A stretch of DNA of 64,000 nucleotides from Betaproteobacteria bacterium (GCA_947453725.1 CANGHH010000001.1:186001-250000), one strand, 5' to 3'. Positions 9,722 to 19,626 are shown, counted from the first letter of the stretch. Numbers and translations are program-made. The notes: generated from the sequence alone by a model not told the origin.

Positions 9722-10795
9722 GTGGCCGACTCCGCTGCCGACCTGATCGTGCTGCGCCCCGAGGGCCTGTACTGCCCGCCGGGCGATTTCCACATCGACC
9801 CCTGGAAACCGGTGCCGCGGGCCGTCATCACCCACGCCCACGCCGACCACGCGCGGCGCGGCCACGGCGCCTACCTGGCTACCGCCATCAGCGCCGGCGT
9901 GCTCCGCGCGCGGCTTGGCGACATCACGCTGCAGGGCCTGGCCTACGGCGAAACCGTGGTCCGCCATGGCGTGACGATCAGCCTGCACCCGGCCGGCCAC
10001 GTGCTGGGCTCGGCGCAGGTGCGCGTCGAACACGGCGGGCAGGTCTGGGTGGCCTCGGGCGACTACTTCGTGTCGGGGCATGCCGACGACCACAACCGCA
10101 CCTGCGCGCCTTTCGAGTCGGTACGCTGCGACTGCTTCATCACCGAGAGCACCTTCGGCCTGCCGATCTACCGCTGGGCACCGCAGGCCGCCGTGATGGC
10201 CGACATCGATGCCTGGTGGCAGGCCAACGCCGCCGCCGGCCGCACCAGCCTGCTGCTGGGCTACAGCTTCGGCAAGGCGCAGCGCCTGCTGGCCGGCGTC
10301 GACGAGCGCATCGGACCCATCCATGTCCACGGCGCGGTGGAGCCCCTGAACGAGGCCTACCGCGCGGCGGGCGTCGCGCTGCCGCCCACCCGCAAGCTGG
10401 ACGCCCGCGACAAGGTGGTCGACCTGCGCCGTGCCCTGGTGGTGGCGCCGCCGTCGGTGCTGGGCAGCGCCTGGGCGCGCAAGCTGGGCGATTGCAGCGA
10501 CGCCTTCGCCAGCGGGTGGATGCAGTCGCGCGGCGCCCGCCGCCGCCACGGTGTCGACCGCGGCTTCGTGCTCTCCGATCACGCCGACTGGCCAGGCCTG
10601 CAGCGGGCCATCGCGGCCACCGGCGCCGAGCGGGTGATCGTCACCCACGGCTACGAAGCGGTGATGGTGCGCTGGCTCGGCGACCAGGGCCTGCAGGCCG
10701 GCAGCTTCAGCACCGAATTCGGCACCGCCGACGCCGAAGCGCCGGCCTTGCCATCGCTGGCACCGGCGGCCGACGCTCAGTCGCTGGCGGTCTGA
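9722..10795 (+). CDS. Ligase-associated DNA exonuclease (SNM1-like metallo-beta-lactamase fold)
   Basis: 357 residues from GTG 9722. The metal-binding HAHADHARRG is at about residues 38-47, with HPAGHVLGSAQ and SGDYFVSGH further on, as in the beta-CASP/SNM1 group. This matches the exonuclease found beside bacterial ATP-dependent ligases (with a ligase-associated helicase and phosphoesterase elsewhere). Here the ligase lies 700 bases downstream and an opposite-strand gene occupies the gap; the 3' end overlaps that gene by 19 bases. Confidence 0.85.
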   Translation: MADSAADLIVLRPEGLYCPPGDFHIDPWKPVPRAVITHAHADHARRGHGAYLATAISAGVLRARLGDITLQGLAYGETVVRHGVTISLHPAGHVLGSAQVRVEHGGQVWVASGDYFVSGHADDHNRTCAPFESVRCDCFITESTFGLPIYRWAPQAAVMADIDAWWQANAAAGRTSLLLGYSFGKAQRLLAGVDERIGPIHVHGAVEPLNEAYRAAGVALPPTRKLDARDKVVDLRRALVVAPPSVLGSAWARKLGDCSDAFASGWMQSRGARRRHGVDRGFVLSDHADWPGLQRAIAATGAERVIVTHGYEAVMVRWLGDQGLQAGSFSTEFGTADAEAPALPSLAPAADAQSLAV

Positions 10796-11244
10796 CCCAG
10801 CAGCTGCACGTCGAGCCGCGCTTCCTGGATCCGGGGGTCGATCTGGCTCTCGACGAAGATGCGCTTGGGGTCGACGCCGCGGTCGGCCAGGAATTTGCGC
10901 AGCGCGTTCAGGCGGGCCTGGTTCAGGTCCTGGTCGGTGTGGCGGGCGCCGTCGATGGTCCACGGGCCCACCGGCACCAGCAGCGCCACCTGCACCTGCA
11001 GGCCCAGCGCTTCGATGACCAGTTCGGTCAGCCGGGCTTTCGTCGAATCGCTGAGCTGGTCGCCGACGAACAGGCCCTTGGCCGGGATCGATGCCGTGCG
11101 CATCCGGGCCTTGTCGTTGCCCAGCTTGGCCGCGGGGACGGCGACCACCGGTTGGTCACCCGGCGCGGCCGCCAGCGGCCCGCTGGCGGTCAGCACAGCG
11201 GCGCCCAGCAGGGCGGGCGCCAGAAACGACAGCGATGGGTTCAT
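10777..11244 (-). CDS. Small secreted protein with OmpA-like C-terminus
   Basis: 155 residues. A signal peptide is likely at residues 1-27 (MNPSLSFLAPALLGAAVL, ending near AAA). The second half, with a QARLNALRKFLADRGVDPKR segment, resembles the OmpA-like periplasmic peptidoglycan-binding fold, but the canonical Asp and Arg are not obvious, so the function is unassigned. It lies antisense between the exonuclease and the ligase. The start at 11244 was chosen for the signal peptide; an upstream ATG at 11274 would add 10 residues. Confidence 0.6.
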   Translation of the reverse strand: MNPSLSFLAPALLGAAVLTASGPLAAAPGDQPVVAVPAAKLGNDKARMRTASIPAKGLFVGDQLSDSTKARLTELVIEALGLQVQVALLVPVGPWTIDGARHTDQDLNQARLNALRKFLADRGVDPKRIFVESQIDPRIQEARLDVQLLGQTASD

Positions 11245-11499
11245 GGTCTTCCCCCGGGTTGTAGGCGGATTCATTGTGACTGCCGACCCGCCGCGCGGCG
11301 AGACTGCGACACTGGACGCTGGGATATTCGCCGCCAGCAGCGGCGAGCGGTCGACGGTCGGCGGACCTTGGGAGTCAGCGCGATGGGTTTGTTCATGACG
11401 GTGATGCGGGGTCTGCGGAGCGGCGCTGGGGGGGCCGCAGGGGCGGGCCTGCCGGCTGCAGGCTGGGCGGTCGCGGCCTTGCAGGCCGGCTGAACCCGC

Positions 11500-13245
11500 G
11501 TGCAGCGCTTCGCCCGCCTTTACCAGGACCTCGACGCCAGCACCGCCACCGGCGACAAGGTGGCCGCGCTGGTGCGCTACTTCGCGCAGGCGCCGGCGGC
11601 CGACGCCGCCTGGGCGGCCTACTTCCTGGCCGGCGGCAAGCCGCGCCAGGTGGTGCCCACCGCGCTGCTGCGCGCCACCGCCTGCCGCATCGCCGGCGTC
11701 GACGACTGGCTGTTCGAAGCCTGCTACCAGGCCGTCGGCGACCTGGCCGAAACGCTGGCGCTGGTCTTGCCGCTGTCGCTGCCGCCCGGTGCGCGCCCCA
11801 GCGAAGCCGGCCTGGCCGATTGGCTGGAAGACCGCCTGCTGCCGCTGCGCGGCCTGCCCGAAGCCGAGCAGCAGACGCAGATCGAAGCCGCCTGGGCCGA
11901 ACTCGACGCCGCCGGCCGCTTCCTGCTGGTCAAGCTGATCGGCGGCGGCTGGCGCGTCGGCGTCAGCAAGCTGCTGGTCCAGCGCGCGCTGGCCGAGCAT
12001 GCCGGGCTGGACCCCAAGCTGATGGCCCAGCGCCTGGTCGGCTGGACGGATGCCAAAGCCACGCCCAGTGCCGCGCGCTTTGCGGCCCTGGTTGCGCCGG
12101 CGGCCGCGCCCGGCACGGCGGCCGCGACCTCGGGCCTGCCTTACCCCTTCTTCCTGGCCCACCCGCTGCAGGCCGAACCCGCCAGCCTCGCAAACGCGCT
12201 GGGCCCGCCGGGTGACTGGCTGGTCGAGTGGAAGTACGACGGCATCCGCGCCCAGGTCGTCAAGCGCGCCGGGCAGGTCTGGCTCTGGTCGCGCGGCGAG
12301 GAACTGATCACCGACCGCTTTCCCGAAGTCGTTGCCCAAGCCGCGCACTGGCCCGACGGCACGGTGGTCGACGGCGAACTGCTGGTCTGGCCCGAGGGCA
12401 GCGCCACGCCGGCCACTTTCAACCTGCTGCAGCAGCGCCTGGGCCGCAAGACGGTGCCGAAGAAGTTGCTGGCCGACGCGCCCGTGTGCCTGCTGGCCTA
12501 CGACCTGCTGGAGCAGGCCGGGCAGGACCTGCGCGGCCAGCCGCAGCAGCAGCGCCGCGCGGCGCTGGAAACCTTCGCCGCGGGCCACCCGCTGCGCCTG
12601 TCGCCCGAGGTGCAGGCGGCCAGCTGGCCGGCGCTGGCCACGCTGCGCCGGCAGTCGCGCGAACGCGGCGTCGAGGGTTTCATGCTGAAGCACCGCGAAG
12701 CCCGCTACGGCAGCGGGCGCACCAAGGCCGATGGCCTGTGGTGGAAGTGGAAGGTCGAGCCCTACACCGCCGACGCGGTGCTGGTCTACGCCCAGGCCGG
12801 TCACGGCCGCCGGGCCAGCGTCTACACCGACTACACCTTTGCCGTGTGGAGCCGCGCGCCGCGCGACGCCGCCGAAGCGCAGGCCGTCATCGAGGCCATC
12901 GCGCGCAAGGAACCGGCGCCGCCGCGCGACAGCAGCGCGCTGCAATTGCTGCCTTTCGCGAAAGCCTATTCGGGCCTGAGCGACGCCGAGTTCGCCGCCG
13001 TCGACAAGCTCATCCGCGCCACCACGCTGGAAAAGTTCGGCCCGGTGCGCAGCGTCAAGCCCAGCCTGGTCTTCGAGATCGCCTTCGAAGGCCTCAACGC
13101 CAGCCCGCGCCACAAGAGCGGCATCGCCGTGCGCTTCCCGCGCATGCTGCGCGTGCGGCACGACAAGCCGCTGCACGAGGCCGACACGCTGGCCACGCTG
13201 CAGGCGCTGGCCGCACCAGGGCCTGCGGCCAGCGATGCGGCTTAA
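11500..13245 (+). CDS. ATP-dependent DNA ligase
   Basis: 581 residues from GTG 11500. An N-terminal DNA-binding domain (about 1-210) is followed by the adenylation domain with the nucleotidyl-lysine motif WKYDGIRAQ (K at about 245), motif III VVDGELLVW, motif IV GVEGFMLK and motif V WWKWK, then an OB-fold. It forms the ligase/exonuclease pair known from many proteobacteria and is accessory to the essential NAD-dependent LigA. The last 4 bases overlap the convergent peroxiredoxin gene. Confidence 0.9.
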   Translation: MQRFARLYQDLDASTATGDKVAALVRYFAQAPAADAAWAAYFLAGGKPRQVVPTALLRATACRIAGVDDWLFEACYQAVGDLAETLALVLPLSLPPGARPSEAGLADWLEDRLLPLRGLPEAEQQTQIEAAWAELDAAGRFLLVKLIGGGWRVGVSKLLVQRALAEHAGLDPKLMAQRLVGWTDAKATPSAARFAALVAPAAAPGTAAATSGLPYPFFLAHPLQAEPASLANALGPPGDWLVEWKYDGIRAQVVKRAGQVWLWSRGEELITDRFPEVVAQAAHWPDGTVVDGELLVWPEGSATPATFNLLQQRLGRKTVPKKLLADAPVCLLAYDLLEQAGQDLRGQPQQQRRAALETFAAGHPLRLSPEVQAASWPALATLRRQSRERGVEGFMLKHREARYGSGRTKADGLWWKWKVEPYTADAVLVYAQAGHGRRASVYTDYTFAVWSRAPRDAAEAQAVIEAIARKEPAPPRDSSALQLLPFAKAYSGLSDAEFAAVDKLIRATTLEKFGPVRSVKPSLVFEIAFEGLNASPRHKSGIAVRFPRMLRVRHDKPLHEADTLATLQALAAPGPAASDAA

Positions 13246-13898
13246 CCCGGCTGCTTCGTCGTCCGCAGGTAGGGCTTCAGCGTCTTGAAGCCGGCCGGGA
13301 ACATCGCCTTGGCGTCTTCGTCGGACACGCTGGTGACGATGATCACGTCGTCGCCGTTCTTCCAGTTCACCGGCGTGGCCACCTTGTATTTCGCGGTCAG
13401 CTGGATGCTTTCCAGCACGCGCAGGATCTCGGCGAAGTTGCGGCCCGAGGTCATCGGGTAGGTCATCGTCATCTTGATCTTCTTGTCCGGCCCGATGATG
13501 AACACGCTGCGCACCGTGGCGTTGGTGGCGGCGGTGCGGCCGTCGCTGGCCACCTCACCGGCCGGCAGCATGTTGTAGAGCTTGGCGACGTTCAGGTCTT
13601 CGTCGCCGATCATCGGGAAGTGGGGCAGGTGGCCCTGCGTTTCCGCGATGTCCTGCGCCCACTTGTCATGGTTGGCCACCGGGTCCACGCTCAGGCCGAT
13701 GACCTTGGTGTTCAGCTGGGCGAATGCCGGCGCCATGCGCGCGACTTCGCCCAGTTCGGTGGTGCACACCGGCGTGAAGTCCTTCGGGTGCGAAAACAGG
13801 ATCGCGTAGCTGTCGGCGATCCACTCGTGGAAGCGGATGGCGCCCTGGGTGGTCTGGGCGGTGAAATCGGGGGCGACGTCGTTGATGCGCAGGGACAT
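13242..13898 (-). CDS. 1-Cys peroxiredoxin (Prx6 type)
   Basis: 218 residues. The peroxidatic cysteine is C45 in DFTPVCTTELG, and the long C-terminal arm contains the Prx6-type VATPVNWKNGDDVIIV. The length and the lack of an obvious resolving cysteine point to a 1-Cys enzyme that reduces hydroperoxides in the cytoplasm. AGGAG lies 10 bases before the ATG at 13898. It is transcribed convergently with the ligase gene. Confidence 0.92.
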   Translation of the reverse strand: MSLRINDVAPDFTAQTTQGAIRFHEWIADSYAILFSHPKDFTPVCTTELGEVARMAPAFAQLNTKVIGLSVDPVANHDKWAQDIAETQGHLPHFPMIGDEDLNVAKLYNMLPAGEVASDGRTAATNATVRSVFIIGPDKKIKMTMTYPMTSGRNFAEILRVLESIQLTAKYKVATPVNWKNGDDVIIVTSVSDEDAKAMFPAGFKTLKPYLRTTKQPG

Positions 13899-14067
13899 GA
13901 TGGTGGGGCTCCTGGGGCGTTGAAGGCAGTTCGCCAGCCCGGCGAAGTGGGCCAACGGGCGGCGATTACAGCACGCCCACCGGTTCACCCTGCCGGGCGA
14001 GAACCCAGCCTCGGAATAGCGCTGTGTAGCCGCCTTTCATGCGGCTTTCGGCGGCGGCCGGCCTGCC

Positions 14068-14073
14068 TAGCAT
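14068..14073 (+). promoter_or_regulatory. Candidate -10 (TAGCAT) upstream of the OGT-like gene
   Basis: The sequence GCCTAGCAT ends 30 bases before the GTG start. The same 9-mer occurs before three other genes in this window. CTTTCG at 14045-14050 sits 17 bases upstream as a weak -35. A 6-bp inverted repeat (AGCCGC / GCGGCT, 14028-14046) overlaps that -35. Confidence 0.4.
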
Positions 14074-14103
14074 CGGTGTGATCCGTTCCCCTTGAGGAGC
14101 TTT

Positions 14104-16017
14104 GTGGACGCCACCATCGCCCCTGCCACCGCCCGCACCGCCATCGCCGCAGCCGCTGCTTCAGCGGCAGCGTCGCGGGCCGCCCCGCCGCCCCCGAGCA
14201 CCGAGCCCGCCGATCTGGCGCTGCCTTTCGGCGCCGCGCGCAGCGGCGGCATGGCGCTGGCGCCGCTGATGGAGCAGGCCCAGGCGCTGCAGAACGCCGG
14301 CCGCGCCGAGGCGGCGGCCTTGCTCTACGAGACCTGGCTGGCCCACACCGAGTCGCCGCTGCGCCACGTGGTGTGCTTCAACTGGGGCACCGTGCTGTCG
14401 ATGCTGCAGCGCGACGAGCAGGCCGAAGCCGCCTACCGCGAAGCGCTGAAGGCCGTGCCCGATTTCGCGCCGGCGCACCTGAACCTGGGCCATCTGCTGG
14501 AACGCAAGGGCGCCATCGACGCCGCGCTGGCGCAGTGGCAGGCGGTCGAGGGGGCCGATCCGCCGGCCACGCTGGAACACCGCCTGCACGCGCTGAACAA
14601 CAGCGCGCGGATGCTGGAAATGCAGCGCCGCTACCCCGAAGGCGAGGCGCTGATGCGGCGCAGCCTGGAACTGAAAGCGGCCCAGCCCGACGTCGTCCAG
14701 CATTACGTCCACATCCGCCAGAAGCAGTGCGCCTGGCCGCACGATCTGCCGGCCGGCGAGGTCACGCCCAACCAGTTCCTGCTCGGCACCTCGCTGCTGG
14801 CCACGATGGGCCTGTCCGACGACCCGGCGCTGCAGCTGCTGTCGGCCACCCGCTTCGTCCACGAGAAAGTGCCCAAGCCGCCGGCCGTGCCCTTGCACAC
14901 GCAGATGCCACCGCGAACCGGGCGCATCAAGATCGGTTACCTGTCGGGCGACCTGCACATGCACGCGGTTGGTCTGCTGACGGCCGAGCTGTTCGAACTG
15001 CACGACCGCAGCCGCTTCGAGATCCACGCTTTCGACTGGACGCCCGACAGCGGCATGGCGCAGCGCGCGCGGCTGATCAGGAGCTGGGACCACCACGTGC
15101 GCCTGGCCGGCGTCGACGACACGACCGCGGCGCGGCTGATTGCCCAGGCCGGCATCGACGTGCTGGTCGACCTGCAAGGCCTGACCAACGGCGCCCGGCC
15201 GGCGATCCTCGGCCACCGGGCCGCGCCGGTCCAGGTCAGCTACTTGGGCCTGCCCGGCACCAGCGCGTTGCCTGGGGTGGACTGGATGCTGGCCGACCGC
15301 TTCGTGATGCCCGAAGCGCTGCTGCCCTACTGCACCGAGAAGCCGATCTACCTGCCGCATTGCTACCAGGTCAGCGACCGCCAGCGCGAGGTGGCGCCGC
15401 TGCCGCCGCGCTCGCGCTATGGCTTGGGCGACCAGCAGTTCGTCTTCTGCAGCTTCAACAACAACCACAAGTTCACGCCCGAGATGTTCGGTGCCTGGAT
15501 GCGCATCCTGGCCCAGGTGCCAGGCAGCGTGCTGTGGCTGCTGGCCGACAACGAGACCGCCCGCGCCAACATGCTGCGCGTGGCCGCCGAGCACGGCATC
15601 ACGCCCGAACGGCTGGTCTTCGCGCCGCGCGTGGCGCCGTCGGAATACCTGGCGCGTTTCGCGCTGGCCGACGTGATGCTGGACACCTTCCCCTTCAACG
15701 CCGGCACCACCGCCAGCGACGCGCTGTGGATGGGCACGCCGATCGTCACGCGCGCCGGCCGCACCTACATCAGCCGCATGGCCGGCAGCCTGCTGGGCGC
15801 CATCGGCCTGCCCGATCTGGTGACGGAAAACCTGGCCGACTACGAGCAGTTGGCCGTCACGCTGGGCCGCAACCCGGCGCGCGTGGCGTCCTACAAGCGC
15901 TACCTGGCCGAGCATGGCCGCAGCTCGCCGCTGTTCGACATGCCGCAGGTGGTGCGCGACATCGAGGCCGCCTTCGAGCGCCTGGCCCTCGACGCCCGCC
16001 GTGCAGGTGGAGCCTGA
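14104..16017 (+). CDS. TPR/O-GlcNAc-transferase-like (SPINDLY type, GT41) glycosyltransferase
   Basis: 637 residues from GTG 14104, which has GAGGAG at 14093-14098. An Ala-rich leader (about 1-50) is followed by TPR helices (about 55-195) and a C-terminal GT41-type domain: KIGYLSGDLHMHAVG, VDLQGLTNGARPAILGHRAA, FCSFNNNHKFTP (with the OGT-type lysine) and DTFPFNAGTTASDALWMGTP. Such proteins move a sugar from a nucleotide-sugar to Ser/Thr or Asn in the cytoplasm. It ends 13 bases before a type I secretion ABC gene, suggesting that the exported protein may be its target; no substrate gene is present nearby. Confidence 0.85.
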   Translation: MDATIAPATARTAIAAAAASAAASRAAPPPPSTEPADLALPFGAARSGGMALAPLMEQAQALQNAGRAEAAALLYETWLAHTESPLRHVVCFNWGTVLSMLQRDEQAEAAYREALKAVPDFAPAHLNLGHLLERKGAIDAALAQWQAVEGADPPATLEHRLHALNNSARMLEMQRRYPEGEALMRRSLELKAAQPDVVQHYVHIRQKQCAWPHDLPAGEVTPNQFLLGTSLLATMGLSDDPALQLLSATRFVHEKVPKPPAVPLHTQMPPRTGRIKIGYLSGDLHMHAVGLLTAELFELHDRSRFEIHAFDWTPDSGMAQRARLIRSWDHHVRLAGVDDTTAARLIAQAGIDVLVDLQGLTNGARPAILGHRAAPVQVSYLGLPGTSALPGVDWMLADRFVMPEALLPYCTEKPIYLPHCYQVSDRQREVAPLPPRSRYGLGDQQFVFCSFNNNHKFTPEMFGAWMRILAQVPGSVLWLLADNETARANMLRVAAEHGITPERLVFAPRVAPSEYLARFALADVMLDTFPFNAGTTASDALWMGTPIVTRAGRTYISRMAGSLLGAIGLPDLVTENLADYEQLAVTLGRNPARVASYKRYLAEHGRSSPLFDMPQVVRDIEAAFERLALDARRAGGA

Positions 16018-16030
16018 ACCCGCCTGAGCC

Positions 16031-18355
16031 ATGAGCGACCTCCACGCGCCCCCTGCTGACGGCGCAGCCCCGCCCGACCCTGCGGTCTGGGACGTCGAGA
16101 ACGATGCCCTGGCCCACGCGTTGTCGTGGCTGACGCACCACCACGGCCGCGAGCGTTCGCCCGAATCGCTGCTCGCCGGCCTGCCGCTGGCCGGCCGCCT
16201 CGCCCCCGACCAGGCGCTGCGCGCCTTGCGCGAGGCCGGCTACAGCGCCGGCCTGGTGCAGCGCCGCATCGCCGAACTGCACCAGCTGCTGCTGCCGGCG
16301 ATCCTGCTGCTGAAGGAAGGTGACGCCTGCGTCGTCGTGGCGCGGCGCGACGACCTCGGCGCCGGCCTCTACGACATCGTGATGCCGGGGCGCCAGCACC
16401 ACGCCTGCACCGCCACCGAGGCCGAGCTGGAAGCCGAATACACCGGCCTGGCGCTGGTCGCCACGCCGCAGACCGGGGCCGAGCAGGCCGACGCCGCGCC
16501 GTCGCTGCTGCGCGACCCCGGTTCGCACTGGCTGTGGGGCACGATGCGGCGCTTCATCCCCTACTACCGGGGCGCGCTGCTGGCGGCCATGCTGAGCAAC
16601 ATCCTGATGCTGGTGACGGGCATGGCCACCAGCGTGATCTACGACAAGGTCATCCCGCACCAGGCCTATGTCACGCTGTGGGCGCTGGCCATCGGCGCCG
16701 GGCTGGCGGTGCTCTTCGACCTGCTGTCGCGCCAGCTGCGCACCTACCTGATCGACATGGCCGGGCGCAAGGCCGACCTGATCGTCGGCTCGCTGCTGTT
16801 CCGCCAGACCCTGGGCATGCGCATGGAGCACCGGCCCGACAGCGCCGGCGCCTATGCCCACCAGCTGGGGCAGCTGGAAACGGTGCGCGAGTTCTTCGCC
16901 TCGGCCACGCTGTCGGCGATTTCCGACCTGCCTTTCATCCTGGTCTTCGTGGGCATGACCTTCTTCGCCGGCGGGCCGCTGGGCTGGGTGCTGGTGATCG
17001 GCATACCGCTGCTGATGGGCATGAGCGCGCTGATCCAGAGCGCGCTGCGCCGCGCGATGAGCAGCCACATGCAGCAGCAGGCCGACCTCTACGGCGTGCT
17101 GGTCGAAGCGGTGGACGGCATGGAAGACATCAAGGCCGCCGGTGCCCAGGGCCGCTTCCTGCGCCGCTATGAGGAGTCCACCGCGGCGGCGGCCACGGCC
17201 ATGCTGCGCTCGCGCAGCATCAGCGCCTGGACGATGAACATCTCGGCCGTCACGCAGCAGATCGTGACCATGATCATGCTGGTCTGGGGCGTCTACCTGA
17301 TCGACGAGAAGGTCATCACCGGCGGCGCGCTGATCGGCGCGGTGATGTATGCCAGCCGCGCGCTGGGCCCGCTGGCCAGCGTCACCTCGCTGGCCACGCG
17401 CTACCAGGGCGCGCGGGCCGCGATGCGCGCCCTCGACCAGATGATGGCCAAGCCGGTCGACCGCGAACCGGGCAAGGTCTACGTGCCCAAGCGCGAACTG
17501 ACCGGCCGCCTGGGCTTGAACGAGGTCGGTTTCTCCTACCCGGTCGTCGACCCCATCACCGCGGGTCACGCGCCGACGCGGCCGCAGAAGGAAGGTCCGC
17601 GCGTGTTGAAGGGCCTGAGCCTGCAGATCGCGCCGGGCGAACGCATCGCCGTGCTGGGCCGCATCGGCAGCGGCAAGAGCACCGTGCTGCGCCTGCTGGC
17701 CGGGCTGTACCTGCCCAGCGAAGGCCAGGTCGAAGCCGACGGCATCGACCTGCGCCAGATCGACCCGGCCGATTACCGCGCCCGCGTCGGCTTCGTCGCG
17801 CAGGACCCGCGCCTGTTCAACGGCACGCTGCGCGACAACGTGCTGCTCGACCGCCCCAGCGCCGACCCGGCGCGCCTGGGCGACGTGGCGCGGCTGACCG
17901 GCCTGGACCGGCTGGTCTCGCAGCACCCGCAGGGCTGGGAGCTGCCGGTCGGTGAATCGGGCGCGCTGCTGTCGGGCGGCCAGCGGCAACTGGTCGCGCT
18001 GGCGCGTTGCCTGGTCACCAAGCCGCAGGTCCTGCTGATGGACGAGCCGACGAGTTCGATGGACGCGCAAAGCGAAGTCGCCTTCCTGCGCCAGCTGAAG
18101 GAAGCCTGCGGCGACTGCACGCTGGTGATGGTCACCCACCGCCCGGCGGTGCTGGAACTGGTGAGCCGCGTGGTGGTGGTCGACGCCGGCCGGGTGGTGA
18201 TGGACGGCCCGAAGGCCCAGGTGCTGGCGGCGCTCAGCGGCCAGCGGCCGGCCATGCCGCCGCAGCCGCAACAAGCCCAGGCGGCCGCTGCGCCGCCGAG
18301 CAATCTGCACCTGCACCCGACGGCGCGCACCGTCGAGCGCGAAGCACCCGTCTGA
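16031..18355 (+). CDS. Type I secretion system ABC transporter (LapB/HlyB type)
   Basis: 774 residues. The N-terminal C39-like domain (about 20-150) lacks the catalytic Cys of true peptidases, as in RTX exporters. Membrane helices span about 180-460, and an ABC domain carries Walker A GRIGSGKST (about 543-551), signature LSGGQ (about 647) and Walker B VLLMDEPTSSMD (about 667). A Pro/Gln/Ala-rich tail follows. It energizes one-step export of an unprocessed protein across both membranes. It is co-oriented with the OGT-like gene (13 bases) and the HlyD adaptor (12 bases). No TolC-type channel gene is in the window. Confidence 0.9.
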   Translation: MSDLHAPPADGAAPPDPAVWDVENDALAHALSWLTHHHGRERSPESLLAGLPLAGRLAPDQALRALREAGYSAGLVQRRIAELHQLLLPAILLLKEGDACVVVARRDDLGAGLYDIVMPGRQHHACTATEAELEAEYTGLALVATPQTGAEQADAAPSLLRDPGSHWLWGTMRRFIPYYRGALLAAMLSNILMLVTGMATSVIYDKVIPHQAYVTLWALAIGAGLAVLFDLLSRQLRTYLIDMAGRKADLIVGSLLFRQTLGMRMEHRPDSAGAYAHQLGQLETVREFFASATLSAISDLPFILVFVGMTFFAGGPLGWVLVIGIPLLMGMSALIQSALRRAMSSHMQQQADLYGVLVEAVDGMEDIKAAGAQGRFLRRYEESTAAAATAMLRSRSISAWTMNISAVTQQIVTMIMLVWGVYLIDEKVITGGALIGAVMYASRALGPLASVTSLATRYQGARAAMRALDQMMAKPVDREPGKVYVPKRELTGRLGLNEVGFSYPVVDPITAGHAPTRPQKEGPRVLKGLSLQIAPGERIAVLGRIGSGKSTVLRLLAGLYLPSEGQVEADGIDLRQIDPADYRARVGFVAQDPRLFNGTLRDNVLLDRPSADPARLGDVARLTGLDRLVSQHPQGWELPVGESGALLSGGQRQLVALARCLVTKPQVLLMDEPTSSMDAQSEVAFLRQLKEACGDCTLVMVTHRPAVLELVSRVVVVDAGRVVMDGPKAQVLAALSGQRPAMPPQPQQAQAAAAPPSNLHLHPTARTVEREAPV

Positions 18356-18367
18356 GCGGCCCCCGCG

Positions 18368-19606
18368 ATGAGCCTGACCTCGATCTTCAAGCGCACGCCC
18401 AAGCTGGCCACCGAATTGCAGCGGCGCGACATGCCCTATGTCACGCCGGTCAATGCGGCCCAGGTCATCGAGCCGGCACCGGCTGCGCTGTGGGCCGTCT
18501 ACCTGATGCTGAGCGCCATCGCGGTGGCGCTGACCTGGGCCGCCTTCGCCCAGGTCGACATCGTCGCCAAGGCCAACGGCCGCATCGTGCCCGACGGCCG
18601 CGAGCAGATCATCGCCAGCCTGGAAGGCGGCATCCTGCGCGAACTGCTGGTCCGTGAAGGCCAGCAGGTGCTCGAAGGCCAGGCGCTGGCGCTGCTCGAC
18701 CCGACGCGTTACGAAGCGCAGGCCGCCGAGGGCACCAGCCGCAAGCAGTCGCTGCAGGGCACGCAGGCCCGCCTGCAGGCCGAAGCCGTCGGCAAGGCGC
18801 TGGCGTTTCCCGACGGCCTGCCCGAAGCCGTGGTGGCCGGCGAGAGCGAAAGCTACGACGCCCGGCAGCGCGCGCTGAACCAGGCCGTCGACACCAACCG
18901 GCGCAGCGCCAAGCTGCTGGCCCACGAACTCGGCGTGGCCGAAGGCCTGTCGGCCAAGGGCCTGATGAGCGAGGTCGAGGTGATGCGCGTGCGGCGCCAG
19001 CTCAACGACCTCGAACTGCAGACCCAGGAGCGCGTCAACCGCTACCGACAGGACGCCGCTGCCGACCTGGTTCGCGTTCGCAACGAACTGGCCTTGATGG
19101 ACGAACAGGCGGTCGTGCGCGACGACGCCTTGCGCCGCACGACGCTGGTCGCGCCGGTCAAGGGCATCGTCAAGACCATCCGCAACAGCACGGTCGGCGG
19201 CGTCATCGCGCCGGGCGCGCCGGTGATGGAGCTGATGCCGCTGGGCCAGCGCATCCTGGTCGAGGCCCGCGTGCTGTCCTCGGACATCGGCTTCGTCAAG
19301 GTCGGCCATCCGGTCAAGGTCAAGCTCACCGCCTACGACTACGCGCTGTACGGCGCGATGGAAGGCACGGTGCTGTCGATCAGCCCTGACGCCGCCAGCG
19401 ACCCCGAGAAGGCCAGCAGCGCCGAAGGCACCTGGTACCGCGCGATCATCAACGCCGACCGCGGCACGCTGAAGCAGTTCGACAAGCCGCTGGACCTGCT
19501 GCCGGGCATGACCGCCAGCGTGGAAATCCGCACCGGCCAGCGCAGCGTGCTGGGCTTCCTGCTGCGGCCGCTGGTCAAGACGCAGGAAGCCTTCCGCGAA
19601 CGCTGA
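18368..19606 (+). CDS. HlyD/LapC-family type I secretion periplasmic adaptor
   Basis: 412 residues: cytoplasmic N-terminus, one transmembrane helix (about 39-60, [19 protein letters not shown]), split lipoyl/barrel-sandwich motifs ([28 protein letters not shown]), a helical hairpin (about 115-250) and the C-terminal [14 protein letters not shown] strand typical of HlyD. It bridges the ABC transporter and an outer-membrane channel. It is the last gene of the three-gene cluster with the glycosyltransferase. Confidence 0.9.
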   Translation: MSLTSIFKRTPKLATELQRRDMPYVTPVNAAQVIEPAPAALWAVYLMLSAIAVALTWAAFAQVDIVAKANGRIVPDGREQIIASLEGGILRELLVREGQQVLEGQALALLDPTRYEAQAAEGTSRKQSLQGTQARLQAEAVGKALAFPDGLPEAVVAGESESYDARQRALNQAVDTNRRSAKLLAHELGVAEGLSAKGLMSEVEVMRVRRQLNDLELQTQERVNRYRQDAAADLVRVRNELALMDEQAVVRDDALRRTTLVAPVKGIVKTIRNSTVGGVIAPGAPVMELMPLGQRILVEARVLSSDIGFVKVGHPVKVKLTAYDYALYGAMEGTVLSISPDAASDPEKASSAEGTWYRAIINADRGTLKQFDKPLDLLPGMTASVEIRTGQRSVLGFLLRPLVKTQEAFRER

Positions 19607-19626
19607 AGGGCTTCCTCGGTCGGCGA

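Noticed and set aside
11383..11493. A 36-codon plus-strand frame just before the ligase gene
   Set aside because: Gly/Ala-rich, no ribosome-binding site, no family; likely chance.
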